Notes: generated by a model from the letters alone, not told the origin. Shown: positions 18,977 through 30,155, numbered from the stretch's first letter. The stretch is 64,000 bases of DNA from Zeugodacus cucurbitae (GCF_028554725.1 NC_071672.1:3111001-3175000); one strand, 5' to 3'. Program-made: numbers and translations.

Positions 18977-21900
18977 TGGGTGAGATTTTTGAATTAAATT
19001 ACCAGAGTTGCATGATAGAGGGTGGGTGCAGCATCGCCTTACTCCAGGAGCCATACGCCACCAATTTTGGAATGGTAAGTGGTCTTCCTGGGGGTTTCAG
19101 GGTCTTCACGGACCTTAGGTGTAATGCTGCAATAGTTGTGACTGACCCAAGCTATGACTGCATAGTTTTGGATTCGTCACAAGAGGGTGTATGTGTTTCT
19201 GTAGAGGGGGGGTTCGGTAGGCTGATTGTTGCTAGCATGTATTGTAAGTTTAGGGAACCTATAGAGCCTTATCTGCGATACATGGATAACCTACTACTAC
19301 TTGCGAGTGGTAGCCCATTTATCGTAGGGATGGATGCGAATGCCACGTCCTCGATGTGGTTTAGCAAGTTTTCTCGATGGGCGTACAGGTATCGGAGCCA
19401 CATTCGGGGTCGGGCATTAACCGAATGGATGGCTGCTAACAGTCTCCACATCCTAAATGAGCCAAGCGAGAGGCACACATTTGATGGGCCTAGAGGGGGG
19501 AGCGACATTGACGTGTCCTTGATCAATGAGGCAGCAAATAGGGCGTTCAGTTTTAGGTGGGAGATTATGGGAGGGTGGGGATTGAGCGATCATAATTTGA
19601 TTAAAATTATGGTTACTCCTAATTCCCCTCCCTCGACGTATGCAAGTCCATTGCGGCGATGGCGTACCTCTGGTATCGACTTGAACCAATATGGACAGTG
19701 TGTTAGGGAAGCGGTATTGGACATACCGCTTAGTGAGTTTGAAAATCTGGGGGTGGACGAGCAAATTGCTCGGTTGTACGAATTGGTCTAGGGAGTGAAC
19801 GATAGGTTGTTGAAGAAATATAAGGATTTTAGGGTTAGGAAAATAAAGTGGTGGACGCAGGAATTAACCCTGAAGAAGAGGGCTGTCCGGCGATTGAGAC
19901 GGAAGTTTCAACGCGCTCGGCGGTCAAATTCGGATAGGTTGGCCCAGATTAGGAACGATTTCAGTTGTGCGATGCATGAGTATAAGGCCATGCTTATAAA
20001 AATCAAAGAAGAGGAGTGGAGGGGGTTCGTCAATGAGCATAGGGATGACCCCTGGGGTCAGGTCTTAAGGATTTGTAGGGGTCGTAGGAGGGAGGACATC
20101 ACTTCTCCTCGTGTTGATGACACTGTGTTATCAACATAGAGTGAGTGTGCAGGGGTTCTGTTAGGAGCGTTCTTTCCTAGGGCTGAGGAGCTGGCACCTC
20201 TTGCACAAGAGGTACCTGTTCCTCCACTTGATGATGGGGAGTTGGGATATGCCTTTAGCCTGGTTAGGTCTAAACGGTCCCCAGGTCTTGATGGTTTGAA
20301 CGGAGAGTTGTGCAAAAGCTTGTGGAAGTTCATTCCGGAATACTTGGAGGTCATTTACGATAAGTGCATTTGTGAGGGGTATTTTCCACGTGAGTGGAAA
20401 AGTGCTAGGGTTGTTCCTCTCATGAAGTCACCTGATAAGATAAGGAGTGATCCACGATCTTATCGGGGAATCAGTCTTCTTCCAGTGCTGGGTAAAGTAC
20501 TGGAGAGGGTTATGGTGGAACGGCTTCAGGAGCTAACGCGGGATCTGCGGTCGGATAGGCAGTACGGTTTCAGGAAAGGACGCAGCGTAGAGGATGCTTG
20601 GTTTTATGTCCAGAGGGCCGTTAGGGAGAATACCAACAAATATGCCCTCGGCATATTTGTTGACTTCAAGGGGGCATTTGATTTCCTAATCTGGGATCGG
20701 GTGATTCAACGATTGGAGGAACTTGGCTGTCCGGAAATTAGTCTCTGGCAGAGCTACTTTTCGGACGGAAAAGCCTCTATCGTTGGAATGAATGGTAGCG
20801 CGGACATTAGGGTAGAACGGGGCTGCCCGCAGGGATCCATCTGTGGTCCATATATTTGGAACCTAATGATGGACTCTCTGCTTGGCCAACTTGAAACGCT
20901 TTGTAGTTGTTGTGCATATGCAGACGATCTTCTGCTCCTAGTTGAAGGTCGTTCACGGTTGGAGTTAGAACGAAAGGGTGAACGACTGTTAGAAATTGTT
21001 CACAATTGGGGTATAGGTGTGGGGGTTGACGTATCGGTTGACAAGACGGTGACAATGCTCTTGAAAGGCATACTGTCATCGGCTCGTCCACCGATTGTCC
21101 TTATGAATGGGGTCAATATCAGGCATGTGACGCAAGTCAAATATCTGGGATTGACCATCGGTGAAAGGATGTGTTTCAACCCTCACTTGGTTTATGTGGA
21201 GGAGCGATTGTTAGGAATTACCGGCAAGATCAAGCGCGTGTTAAGGAGTGATTGGGGTCTCGGACGTCGTGCGGTTCGTACTATATATAGCGGCTTATTT
21301 GTGGCCTGTGCCACATATGGAGCCGCCATATGGTGGGAATTAGCATCAAAGGTCAGGGGTCGCCAAAAACTTCTTTCCATACAACGTTGTTTGATGCTTG
21401 CCTGTTTGCCTGTATGTCGCACAATTTCTACAGATGCGTTGCAGGTGTTGTTAGGTGCGCCTCCTCTTGACCTGATTGTTATACAGCGTGCTGTTGCATT
21501 TAGGTTAAGAAGAGGCTTAAGTGTCTCATTGCTGTCGAATTGGATTTCCGCTGAGGATGTTGCGAGGGAGGGCTATCTAAGGAGCAAAAGGCTTCTATAT
21601 GATAGCGTTAGGAGTAGGTGGCAAGACCGTTGGGACAATAGCCCTAGCGGTCGGGTGACCTACGAGTACATTCGGGATGTTAGGTTTGTAGAGGAAAACC
21701 CAGACTTCAGATTCTGTATGAGTCTGGGTTTCTTGCTTACCGGGCATGGACCTTTGAATGCATTTTTGCATCAAAGGAACCTTTCCGGAAGTCCGGAGTG
21801 TATATGTGGGGCACACTCTGAGGACTGGATGCATATCATAGCGGAATGCCCGATGTACTCGGACATTAGGGATCTTGGGGGTATGGATATTAGCTGGACT

Positions 21901-22035
21901 GATGGACAGCTAGATGTTAGTGGTGTGCTCTCGGATAGTCGGAATGCCGAACATTTAGGGTCGTTTAATAGGTTTGCACGTGTTTTGTTTAGTCGGCGTA
22001 GGCAATTAGTTGAAAATCGGGTGGAGGAGGTATAA
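18976..22035 (+). pseudogene. R1-B ORF2 (endonuclease-reverse transcriptase), two nonsense codons
   Basis: 1,020 codons from the ATG in the TAATG overlap. Endonuclease motifs: ALLQEPY, GMDANATSSMW and SDHNLI. RT motifs: YRGISLLPVLGKVLERV, YGFRKGRSVEDAW, GIFVDFKGAFDF (motif A), GCPQGSICGPYIWN (motif B) and CCAYADDLLLL (motif C). The C-terminal zinc-binding segment is CICGAHSEDWMHIIAEC. Two codons that are Trp in R1-A are TAG here (19789-19791 and 20137-20139); there is no frameshift. Relative to unit 2 it lacks 30 in-frame bases near 19005. Expected functions were nicking at the rDNA target and reverse transcription; the frame is otherwise well preserved. Confidence 0.88.
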
Positions 22036-22495
22036 TTTTTATACCAACAACTTAAATGGTCACCAGTCCGGAGCAGTATGGTAGCTCAACTGGTAGTAGT
22101 TTTCAACTACGAGGTCTGACCGGAGACTTAATTCTGGTACCACGGGGAGTAGGAGCCCTTGGAGTTCGCTCCAACCTACTCATGCGGACTGGCCCCTCGG
22201 GGAGTATCGTGGTGGTTGTGGTTTAATACCCGAATGTGGGGAGAGTGTTTTGATCACTCAATGTGGAGTTGCACTGCAACCGGGTGCCGGACCCAAAGTA
22301 CGGCAGAGGTTTTAGATAGGCCTCGAACCTCACCAAGGTGGTTAGTGTGTCCATTCCACACTGCCAATTGGTACCGAATAATGCGTAGCATTTTTCGGGG
22401 CGCTGATCATCGCATTTTATTGATCCGCTGTGCTTCGGAGCACCGTGAGATAAGGCCGTCATCGGCAGGTACTCACGCAAAAACACACCGGACGT

Positions 22496-23461
22496 TGTCC
22501 CTATCTGCGAAGAGCCGAAACCACATGGTGATATATTTGCATATAAGTACTAATTAATTTTCATATAAATACTAATTGTATGAATTCAAACAAGTAAATA
22601 ATTTTCATATAAATACTAAATAATTTTCATATAGATACTAAATAATTTTCATATAGGTACTAAGTTTATGAATTCATACAAGTAAAAAATTTTCATATAA
22701 ATACTAAATAATTTCCATATAGGTACTAAGTTTATGAATTCATACAAGTAAAAAATTTTCATATAAATACTAAATAATTTTCATATAGATACTAAGTTTA
22801 TGAATTCATACAAGTAAAAAATTTTCATATAAATACTAAATACTTTTCATATAGACACTAAGTTTACGAATTCATACAAGTAAATAATTTTCATATAAGT
22901 ACTAATTAATTTTCATATAAATACTAAATAATTTTCATATAAATACTAAATAATTTTCATATAGATACTAAGTTTATGAATTCATACAAGTAAATAATTT
23001 TCATATAAGTACTAATTAATTTTCATATAAATACTACATAATTTTCGTATAGATACTAAGTTTATGAATTCCTACAAGTAAATAATTTTCATATAAGTAC
23101 TAATTAATTTTCATATAAATACTAATTGTATGAATTCATACAAGTAATTAATTTTCATATAAATACTACATAATTTTCGTATAGATACTAAGTTTATGAA
23201 TTCATACAAGTAATTAATTTTCATATAAGTACTAAGTGTATGAATTCATACAACTAAATAATTTTCATATAAGTACAAAAAATTAAAAAAAAAATAAATG
23301 TTAAGCTATTTTTGATGTTGTAATATTTCTTATAAGCATAATGCTCGTAGAAAATGATATAAATTACTTGTGTATATATGAATTTAAAACTTTTATATGG
23401 TTAAAAAGATTTTTTCCATACGATTTCGGGTTGGTGAGGTGTACGTGGCAGAAAACATATA
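22496..23461 (+). other. Intergenic spacer, second part (between R1-B and unit 2)
   Basis: Starts with the remnant R1-like target and CGAAACCACATGG, continues into the A-T-rich subrepeat block and then about 185 nt of single-copy sequence. That tract includes a relatively G-C-rich island (TTTCGGGTTGGTGAGGTGTA, 23426-23445) just before the presumed ETS. The island is a candidate for the Pol I promoter by position only. Confidence 0.7.
22540..23276 (+). repeat. IGS A-T-rich subrepeat array (unit 1/2 boundary)
   Basis: Irregular tandem units of roughly 20-60 nt built from TTTTCATATAAATACTAAAT and the palindromic GTATGAATTCATAC/TTATGAATTCATACAAGTAA core. Similar arrays are at 46271-47006 and 57820-58213. 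Repeats in fly IGS often act as Pol I enhancers or spacer promoters; nothing in the sequence proves that here. Confidence 0.88.
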
Positions 23462-24170
23462 TGTTGTATGAAACTTTGATATTAGTACTTGTATGAAAAT
23501 TTTAATACTTGTATGAAATTGCATACTGAGTACTTATATGAATTTTTTTTCATATAAATATAATAGTATTTACGTGTAATATATAAATGAGAGCAAAACA
23601 ATTTATTCCTGGTTTGCTACAGTTGGTTTAAATAGAAATAATTTTGTTAATAGTGAAATGTTATTAATTGAGATTATTCTTCTATACCTAACATAATGTA
23701 GTCGTTTTTTTTTTAATTTAACTTTTTTTGGGGTTTGTTCTTCTATTTACATAAAATATATGTGGGTAAAGAATAAAATTCAATAAAGTTAAATATTTAT
23801 ATTATTACGCTCGAATACTTTCATATCATATATGAAAAAAAATGAAAAAAAATTGAATTGAAATTATTAATTTCAAATCAAAAGAAAAACGTATATACTC
23901 TTAAAAAAAGATATATACACTATATGCATTGAAATAAAGTAAAATGTATAAAAAATGATATTATTTGAAAGTTTAACAAATACAAGAAGAAACATCGTCC
24001 TTACATTAATAATTAATCGTATTAAAAGAAATTTCATAATTATTTATTGTCGCGATTTCGTTCTTCTTTGCATTTTGTATATGTCGTGTACTTAATTTTC
24101 AAATATTGAAAATATCATTATAAAAATTTATATAGTATGAAAAATATTATATAAATGAATAAAAAATATT
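23462..24170 (+). other. rDNA 5' external transcribed spacer (unit 2)
   Basis: Matches the ETS of unit 3 almost exactly and that of unit 1 except for the indels noted there. Its first about 90 nt contain TACTTGTATGAA motifs, the reverse complement of the IGS subrepeat motif TTCATACAAGTA. Confidence 0.7.
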
Positions 24171-24546
24171 ATTCTGGTTGATCCTGCCAGTAGTTATATG
24201 CTTGTCTCAAAGATTAAGCCATGCATGTCTAAGTAAAACAAATTAAAAGTGAAACCGCAAAAGGCTCATTATATCAGTTATGGTTCCATAGATCGTTAAC
24301 AGTTACTTGGATAACTGTGGTAATTCTAGAGCTAATACATGCAAAATAAACACGGACCTTTTGGAACGTGTGCTTTTATTAGGCTAAAACCAAGCGATCG
24401 TAAGATCGTTATATTGGTTGAACTCTAGATAACTTGCAGATCGTATGGTCTCGTACCGACGACAGATCTTTCAAATGTCTGCCCTATCAACTTTTGATGG
24501 TAGTATCTAGGACTACCATGGTTGCAACGGGTAACGGGGTATCAGG
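24171..24546 (+). rRNA. 18S rRNA: 18S rRNA, 5' part (unit 2, interrupted)
   Basis: Same as unit 1 but without the 27-nt duplication. It ends at ATCAGG, where the RTE begins. The rest of the central domain is lost. Confidence 0.95.
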
Positions 24547-27500
24547 TATATATATATATATATATATATATATTTGGCGTAGGAACCGCTTTAAGCGATT
24601 ATAGCCGAATCCACCAGAGCGCGCCACTCATTCCTCCTTTTTGCTTTTTGGCGCCAACTGGAAACACCAAGTGAAGCCAGGTCACTTTGCACTTGGTCTT
24701 TCCACCGGAGTGGAGGTCGTCCTCTTCCGCGGCTTCCTCCAGCGGGTACTGCATCGAATACTTTCAGAGCTGGAGTGTTTTCTTCCATCCGTACAACATG
24801 ACCTAGCCAGCGTAGCCGCTGTCTTTTTATTCGCTGAACTATGTCAATGTCGTCGTATAAATCGTACAGCTCATCGTTCCATCGTCTGCGGTATTCGCCG
24901 TTGCCAATGTTTAGAGGACCATAAATCTTGCGCAAAACCTTTCTCTCGAAAACCCCAAGAGTCGTCTCATCGGATGTTGTCATCGTCCACGCTTCAGCGC
25001 CATACATCAGGACGGGAATAATGAGCGACTTATAGAGTTTGATTTTGGTTCGTCGAGAGAGGACTTTACTTTTCAATTGCCTACTCAGTCCAAAGTAGCA
25101 CCTGTTGGCAAGAGTGATTCTGCGTTGGATTTCAAGGCTGACATTGTTGGTGTTGTTAATGCTGGTTCCCAGATAAACGAAATTATCTACAACTTCAAAG
25201 TTATGACTGTCAACAGTGACGTGGGAGCCAAGACGCGAGTGCGCTGACTGTTTGTTTGATGACAGGAGATATTTCGTCTTGTCCTCATTCACCATCAGAC
25301 CCATACGCTTCGCTTCTTTATCTAGTCTGGAAAACGCAGAACAAACGGCGCGGTTGTTGCTTCCGATGATATCAATATCATCGGCATACGCCAGGAGCTG
25401 TACACTCTTGTAGAAGATTGTACCCTCTCTATTTAGTTCTGCAGCTCGTATTATTTTTTCCAGCAATAGATTGAAGAAGTCGCACGATAGTGAGTCACCC
25501 TGTCTGAAGCCTCGTTTGGTATCGAACGGCTCGGAGAGGTCCTTCCCGATCCTGACGGAGCTTTTGGTGTTGCTCAACGTCAGCTTACATAGCCGTATTA
25601 GTTTTGCAGGGATACCAAATTCAGACATCGCGGCATAAAGGCAGCTCCTTTTCGTGCTATCAAAGGCAGCTTTAAAATCGATAAAAAGATGGTGGGTATC
25701 GATTCTTCTCTCTCGGGTCTTTTCCAAGATTTGGCGCATGGTGAATATCTGGTCCATTGTAGATTTTCCAGGTCTAAAGCCACACTGATAAGGTCCAATC
25801 AGTTCGTTGACGGTGGGCTTTAGTCTTTCACACAATACGCTCGACAAAACCTTATATGCGATATTGAGGAGACTTATACCACGGTAGTTGGCGCAGATTG
25901 TGGGGTCTCCCTTCTTATGGATTGGGCAGAGCACACTAAGATTCCACTCGTCAGGCATGCTTTCTTCCGACCATATTCTACAAAGAAGCTGATACATGCA
26001 CCTTATCAGTTCTTCGCCGCCGTATTTGAATAGCTCGGCCGGTAATCCATCGGCCCCCGCCGCTTTGTTGTTCTTCAAGCGGGTAATTCCTATTCGAATT
26101 TCTTCATGGTCGGGTAATGGAACATCTATTCCATCGTCATCGATTGGGGAATCGGGTTCGCCATCTCCTGGTGTTGTACTTTCACTGCCATTGAGCAGGT
26201 CGGAGAAGTGTTCCCTCCATAATCCCAGTGTGCTCTGGACATCCGTTACCAGATTACCTTCTCGGTCCCTACATGATAATGCTCCGGTCTTGAAACCTTC
26301 TGTTAATCGCCTCATCTTTTCATAAAATTTTCGAGCATTACCCATGTCGGCCAGCTTTTCAAGCTTTTCATACTCACGCATTTCGGCCTCTTTCTTTTTA
26401 CGTCTGCAAATGCGTCTCGCTTCCCTCTTCAGTTCTCGATATCTATCCCACCCCGAACGTGTTGTGGTCGATCGCAACGTTGCGAGGTAGGCAGTCTGTT
26501 TTCTCTCCACTGCGGAACGACAATTCTCATCGTACCAACTGGTTTTTTGGCGTTGCCGGAGACCAATTGTTTCGGCTGCAGCGGTATGCAATGAGTTTGA
26601 GATGCCGTTCCACAGCTCCCTTATATCGAGATGCTGATGAGTGCTCTCCGAGAGCAGGAGTGCAAGTCGAGTAGAAAATCGTTCGGCTGTCGGTTGTGAT
26701 TGCAGCTTTTCGACGTCGAACCTTCCTTGTGTTTGTTGACGGGCGTTCTTTGCTGCACAGAGGCGAGTGCGTATCTTTGCTGCTACTAGATAATGGTCCG
26801 AGTCAATGTTTGGTCCTCGGAGCGTACGCACGTCTAAAACACTGGAGACATGTCTTCCGTCTATCACAACGTGATCGATTTGATTGCGCGTGTTTCGATC
26901 AGGGGACAGCCACGTTGCTTGATGAATTTTTTTATGCTGGAATCTGGTACTACAGACAACCATATTTCGGGCCCCAGCGAAGTCGATCAGCCTCAGGCCG
27001 TTTGGCGATGTTTCGTCATGGAGGCTGAATTTTCCGACTGTTGTGCCAAAGACACCTTCTTTACCCACCCTGGCGTTAAAATCGCCAAGCACGATTTTGA
27101 CATCGTGGCGGGGGCAGCGCTCATAGATGCGTTCTAGGCGCTCATAGAAAGCATCTTTGGTCGCATCGTCCTTCTCTTCCGTTGGGGCGTGGGCGCAAAT
27201 CAGCGATATGTTGAAGAACCTCGCTTTGATGCGGATTGTGGCAAGACGTTCATCCACCGGGGTGAATGCCAGGACTCGGCGACGTAGTCTCTCTCCCACC
27301 ACAAATCCAACACCGAATTTGCGCTCCTTTATATGGCCGCTGTAGTAGATGTCACAAGGACCCACCTTCTTCCGTCCTTGTCCCGTCCATCGCACTTCTT
27401 GGACGGCGGTGATGTCAGCCTTTAGTTGTATGAGGACATCAACCAGCTGGGCAGAGGCACCTTCCCAATTAAGAGTCCGGACATTCCAGGTGCATGCCCT

Positions 27501-27828
27501 CAAATCATAGTCCTTTATACGTTTGCCGTGGTCGTCATCAAAAGGGGGGTTTCTCATCCGAGGCCTGTGTTTCTTATTCACTGGTTATTCGTTTTTATGT
27601 GGTGGGTCCCAAGCCCTACGCACAACCGCACAAGCGGGCTTCGCCTTCTCACTTTAGCTCGCCTCCAAACGGATGTCTGTTAGCTACCCAGGGGATACTT
27701 GGTCTAAAACCGGAAGTCGTGAGCTGCTTGAGTCATATGCAAAAGAATCGTTCCTGGCCACTCCCAAGTGAATGGCAATCAGAAACTTTCCTCACTTGCG
27801 TGAACTTCTACATATGACCCCATCCCCC
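24547..27828 (-). mobile_element. RTE-clade non-LTR retrotransposon inserted antisense in 18S (unit 2)
   Basis: Same insertion as in unit 1, with identical junctions and without the 76-nt deletion: 3,282 bp from the (TA)n tail (24547-24573) to the 5' end next to GTACAATTAC of 18S. The 5' UTR is about 247 nt, and the 3' UTR about 17 nt before the (TA)n tail. The flanking 18S lacks 423 nt compared with unit 3. Confidence 0.92.
24591..27581 (-). CDS. RTE endonuclease-reverse transcriptase, intact ORF
   Basis: 996 codons, uninterrupted. N-terminal endonuclease of the apurinic/exonuclease-phosphatase family at about residues 25-270: ACTWNVRTLN, AVQEVRW (catalytic Glu), GDFNARVG and SDHYLV. Reverse transcriptase at about 510-800: NNKAAGADGLPAELFK, YRGISLLNIAYKVLS, CGFRPGKSTMDQIF, LFIDFKAAFD (motif A), GFRQGDSLSCDFFN (motif B) and LLAYADDIDII (motif C, near 732). 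The C-terminus has WLGHVVRM and the end SAIIA. The single long ORF, very short 3' UTR and microsatellite tail fit the RTE clade. It is the only complete-looking retrotransposon ORF in the window. Being antisense to 18S, it would not be translated from rRNA transcripts. Confidence 0.93.
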   Translation of the reverse strand: MNKKHRPRMRNPPFDDDHGKRIKDYDLRACTWNVRTLNWEGASAQLVDVLIQLKADITAVQEVRWTGQGRKKVGPCDIYYSGHIKERKFGVGFVVGERLRRRVLAFTPVDERLATIRIKARFFNISLICAHAPTEEKDDATKDAFYERLERIYERCPRHDVKIVLGDFNARVGKEGVFGTTVGKFSLHDETSPNGLRLIDFAGARNMVVCSTRFQHKKIHQATWLSPDRNTRNQIDHVVIDGRHVSSVLDVRTLRGPNIDSDHYLVAAKIRTRLCAAKNARQQTQGRFDVEKLQSQPTAERFSTRLALLLSESTHQHLDIRELWNGISNSLHTAAAETIGLRQRQKTSWYDENCRSAVERKQTAYLATLRSTTTRSGWDRYRELKREARRICRRKKKEAEMREYEKLEKLADMGNARKFYEKMRRLTEGFKTGALSCRDREGNLVTDVQSTLGLWREHFSDLLNGSESTTPGDGEPDSPIDDDGIDVPLPDHEEIRIGITRLKNNKAAGADGLPAELFKYGGEELIRCMYQLLCRIWSEESMPDEWNLSVLCPIHKKGDPTICANYRGISLLNIAYKVLSSVLCERLKPTVNELIGPYQCGFRPGKSTMDQIFTMRQILEKTRERRIDTHHLFIDFKAAFDSTKRSCLYAAMSEFGIPAKLIRLCKLTLSNTKSSVRIGKDLSEPFDTKRGFRQGDSLSCDFFNLLLEKIIRAAELNREGTIFYKSVQLLAYADDIDIIGSNNRAVCSAFSRLDKEAKRMGLMVNEDKTKYLLSSNKQSAHSRLGSHVTVDSHNFEVVDNFVYLGTSINNTNNVSLEIQRRITLANRCYFGLSRQLKSKVLSRRTKIKLYKSLIIPVLMYGAEAWTMTTSDETTLGVFERKVLRKIYGPLNIGNGEYRRRWNDELYDLYDDIDIVQRIKRQRLRWLGHVVRMEENTPALKVFDAVPAGGSRGRGRPPLRWKDQVQSDLASLGVSSWRQKAKRRNEWRALVDSAIIA

Positions 27829-28823
27829 AGTACAATTACTTTGAACAAATAAGAGTGCTTAAAGCAGGCTCCAAATGCCTGAATATTTTGTGCATGGAAT
27901 AATGAAATGAGACCTCTGTTCTACTTTCATTGGTTTTTAGATCTAGAGGTAATGATTAATAGAAGCAATTTGGGGGCATTAGTATTACGACGCGAGAGGT
28001 GAAATTCTTGGACCGTCGTAAGACTAACTTAAGCGAAAGCATTTGCCAAAGATGTTTTCATTAATCATTCATTAATTAACGAAAGTTAGAGGTTCGAAGG
28101 CGATCAGATACCGCCCTAGTTCTAACCATAAACGATGCCAGCTAGCAATTGGGTGTAGCTACTACTATGGCTCTCTCAGTCGCTTCCCGGGAAACCAAAG
28201 CTTTTGGGCTCCGGGGGAAGTATGGTTGCAAAGCTGAAACTTAAAGGAATTAACGGAAGGGCACCACCAGGAGTGGAGCCTGCGGCTTAATTTGACTTTG
28301 ACACGGGAAAACTTACCAGGTCCGAACATAAGCGTGTAAGACAGATTGATAGCTCTTCCTCGAATCTATGGGTGGTGGTGCATGGCCGTTCTTAGTTCGT
28401 GGAGTGATTTGTCTGGTTAATTCCGATAACGAACGAGACTCAAATATATTAAATAGATGCTTTCAGGATTATGGTGTTGAAGCTTATATAGCCTTCATTC
28501 ATGAGTTCATCTTGAATGTGCAAGTGTTTGAATGTGTTTATATAAGTGGAGCCATACCTGTTGGTTTGTCCCATTATAAGGACACTAGCTTCTTAAATGG
28601 ACAAATTGCGTCTAGCAGTAACGAGATTGAGCAATAACAGGTCTGTGATGCCCTTAGATGTCCTGGGCTGCACGCGCGCTACAATGAAAGTATCAACGTG
28701 TATTTCCTAGACCGAGAGGTCCGGGTAAACCGCTGAACCACTTTCATGCTTGGGATTGTGAACTGAAACTGTTCACATGAACTTGGAATTCCCAGTAAGT
28801 GTGAGTCATTAACTCGCATTGAT

Positions 28824-28869
<46 letters not shown>

Positions 28870-29014
28870 AATTATTTAGTGAGGTCTCCGGACGTGATCA
28901 CTGTGACGCCTTGTGTTTCACGGTTGTTTCGCAAAAGTTGACCGAACTTGATTATTTAGAGGAAGTAAAAGTCGTAACAAGGGTTCCGTTGGTGAACCTG
29001 CGGAAGGATCATTA
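27829..29014 (+). rRNA. 18S rRNA: 18S rRNA, 3' part (unit 2, interrupted)
   Basis: As in unit 1, including the GAATTAACGG change. It has an extra substitution near the 3' end (GTTCCGTTGGTGAACC versus CCGTAGGTG). It ends at GGAAGGATCATTA. Confidence 0.95.
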
Positions 29015-29529
29015 TTGTGTTCCTATCCGTAAATATTATAAAAAAAACAAACAAACAAACAAACAAAAAAAGAATAAAAAAGAAAAATTATTTTTTTTTC
29101 TTCTTTTCATTCATTTATTTGAATGTTTTTCTTTTTTTCTTTTTTTTTACTCCTTGTATTGTAGTATAATGAAAATTATATCGCATACATTGTATTTGAA
29201 CGCAACAAACCTTTAAACATATATAGTTGTACTTATTATTTATGAAAATAATATAAATGATAAGTTAATTTGTTCTCATTAACGTGTGTAATTCCTTAAA
29301 AATTTATAGAAATTAAATAAAATGTAATAAAAAAGGAATTACTGTTAAGGAATTACTGTGTTGGACTAAGACATGCGCAACTTGTAAATGTTTGGGTTGA
29401 AAATTACAATTTATTGAAAGATGTTTTAAAATAATTTATATAATATACGAAAACGAAATGTAATATAATTGTTATTCTTTCAATAAATTAAAAACTCTTG
29501 ACGTTAAATTAAAATAAACAAAAAATTAT
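29015..29529 (+). other. Internal transcribed spacer 1 (unit 2)
   Basis: About 515 nt, near-identical to unit 1. Confidence 0.9.
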
Positions 29530-29652
29530 CACTCTAAGCGGTGGATCACTCGGCTCATGGGTCGATGAAGAACGCAGCTAACTGTGCGTCATCGTGTGAA
29601 CTGCAGGACACATGAACATCGACATTTTGAACGCATATTGCAGTCCATGCTG
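29530..29652 (+). rRNA. 5.8S rRNA: 5.8S rRNA (unit 2)
   Basis: Identical to the unit 1 5.8S over the recognisable blocks. The end is set at 123 nt, leaving a 28-nt spacer before 2S. Confidence 0.93.
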
Positions 29653-29680
29653 TTAAGTACTTTAATTAATTTTAAAGTGC

Positions 29681-29710
29681 TGCTTGGACTACATATGGTT
29701 GAGGGTTGTA
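29681..29710 (+). rRNA. 2S rRNA: 2S rRNA (unit 2)
   Basis: TGCTTGGACTACATATGGTT at the 5' end and GAGGGTTGTA at the 3' end, as in units 1 and 3. Confidence 0.93.
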
Positions 29711-30155
29711 AGACTATGTTAAATTAGTTGCTTATTCTTTTAGTCAATTAAAAGAATTTAAGCACATGGTACATTACTGGATTGTATTTTTCAATCCATA
29801 ATATTAATAGCATAAAAAGAAATATAGAAAATATATTCTTGAACACCTCATATTTGAACGAAATTTTATAATAAATAAGAATCTTAGTATTCCCAAAAAC
29901 AATAAAATTTCAATATTATTTCAAATAATATATACATTTAGAGGAACGTCTAGCATAAAATATTATTTTATTCTAGGATTGCCTTAAATGTAAAAAAGCA
30001 AGAAGATAATATTGTTGTTATAATGAAGTAGTACGCGGGATGAAAAGATTGAATATTTATTATAAAGAAAATTATTGGTGCTAAGAAATAATTATGTATG
30101 TTTCTTTAAAATAGCAAAAAGCTAAAATATAAAATAAATATAAATATTTTTATAA
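29711..30155 (+). other. Internal transcribed spacer 2 (unit 2)
   Basis: About 445 nt of A-T-rich spacer, with a few substitutions relative to unit 1. Confidence 0.88.

Larger units (their letters stand above)
17216..22495 (+). mobile_element. R1 retrotransposon, lineage R1-B, in the IGS (unit 1)
   Basis: A near-full-length R1-clade element inserted at the R1 position of the 28S-like IGS fragment. The left flank is TGTCCCTCTAATT (17203-17215). The right flank is TGTCCCTATCTGCG (22496), then GAGCCGAAACCACATGG of the spacer. The 5' UTR is 17216-17590, ORF1 17591-18976, ORF2 18976-22035, and the 3' UTR 22036-22495. It is clearly diverged from R1-A throughout but has the same organisation and related 3' UTR blocks. 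It is inactive: one frameshift and one frame-shifting 16-nt duplication in ORF1, and two nonsense codons in ORF2. Confidence 0.9.

Noticed and set aside
22540..23276. Repeat array resembling a CRISPR array
   Set aside because: Irregular A-T-rich IGS subrepeats without unique spacers, in a eukaryotic rDNA context.
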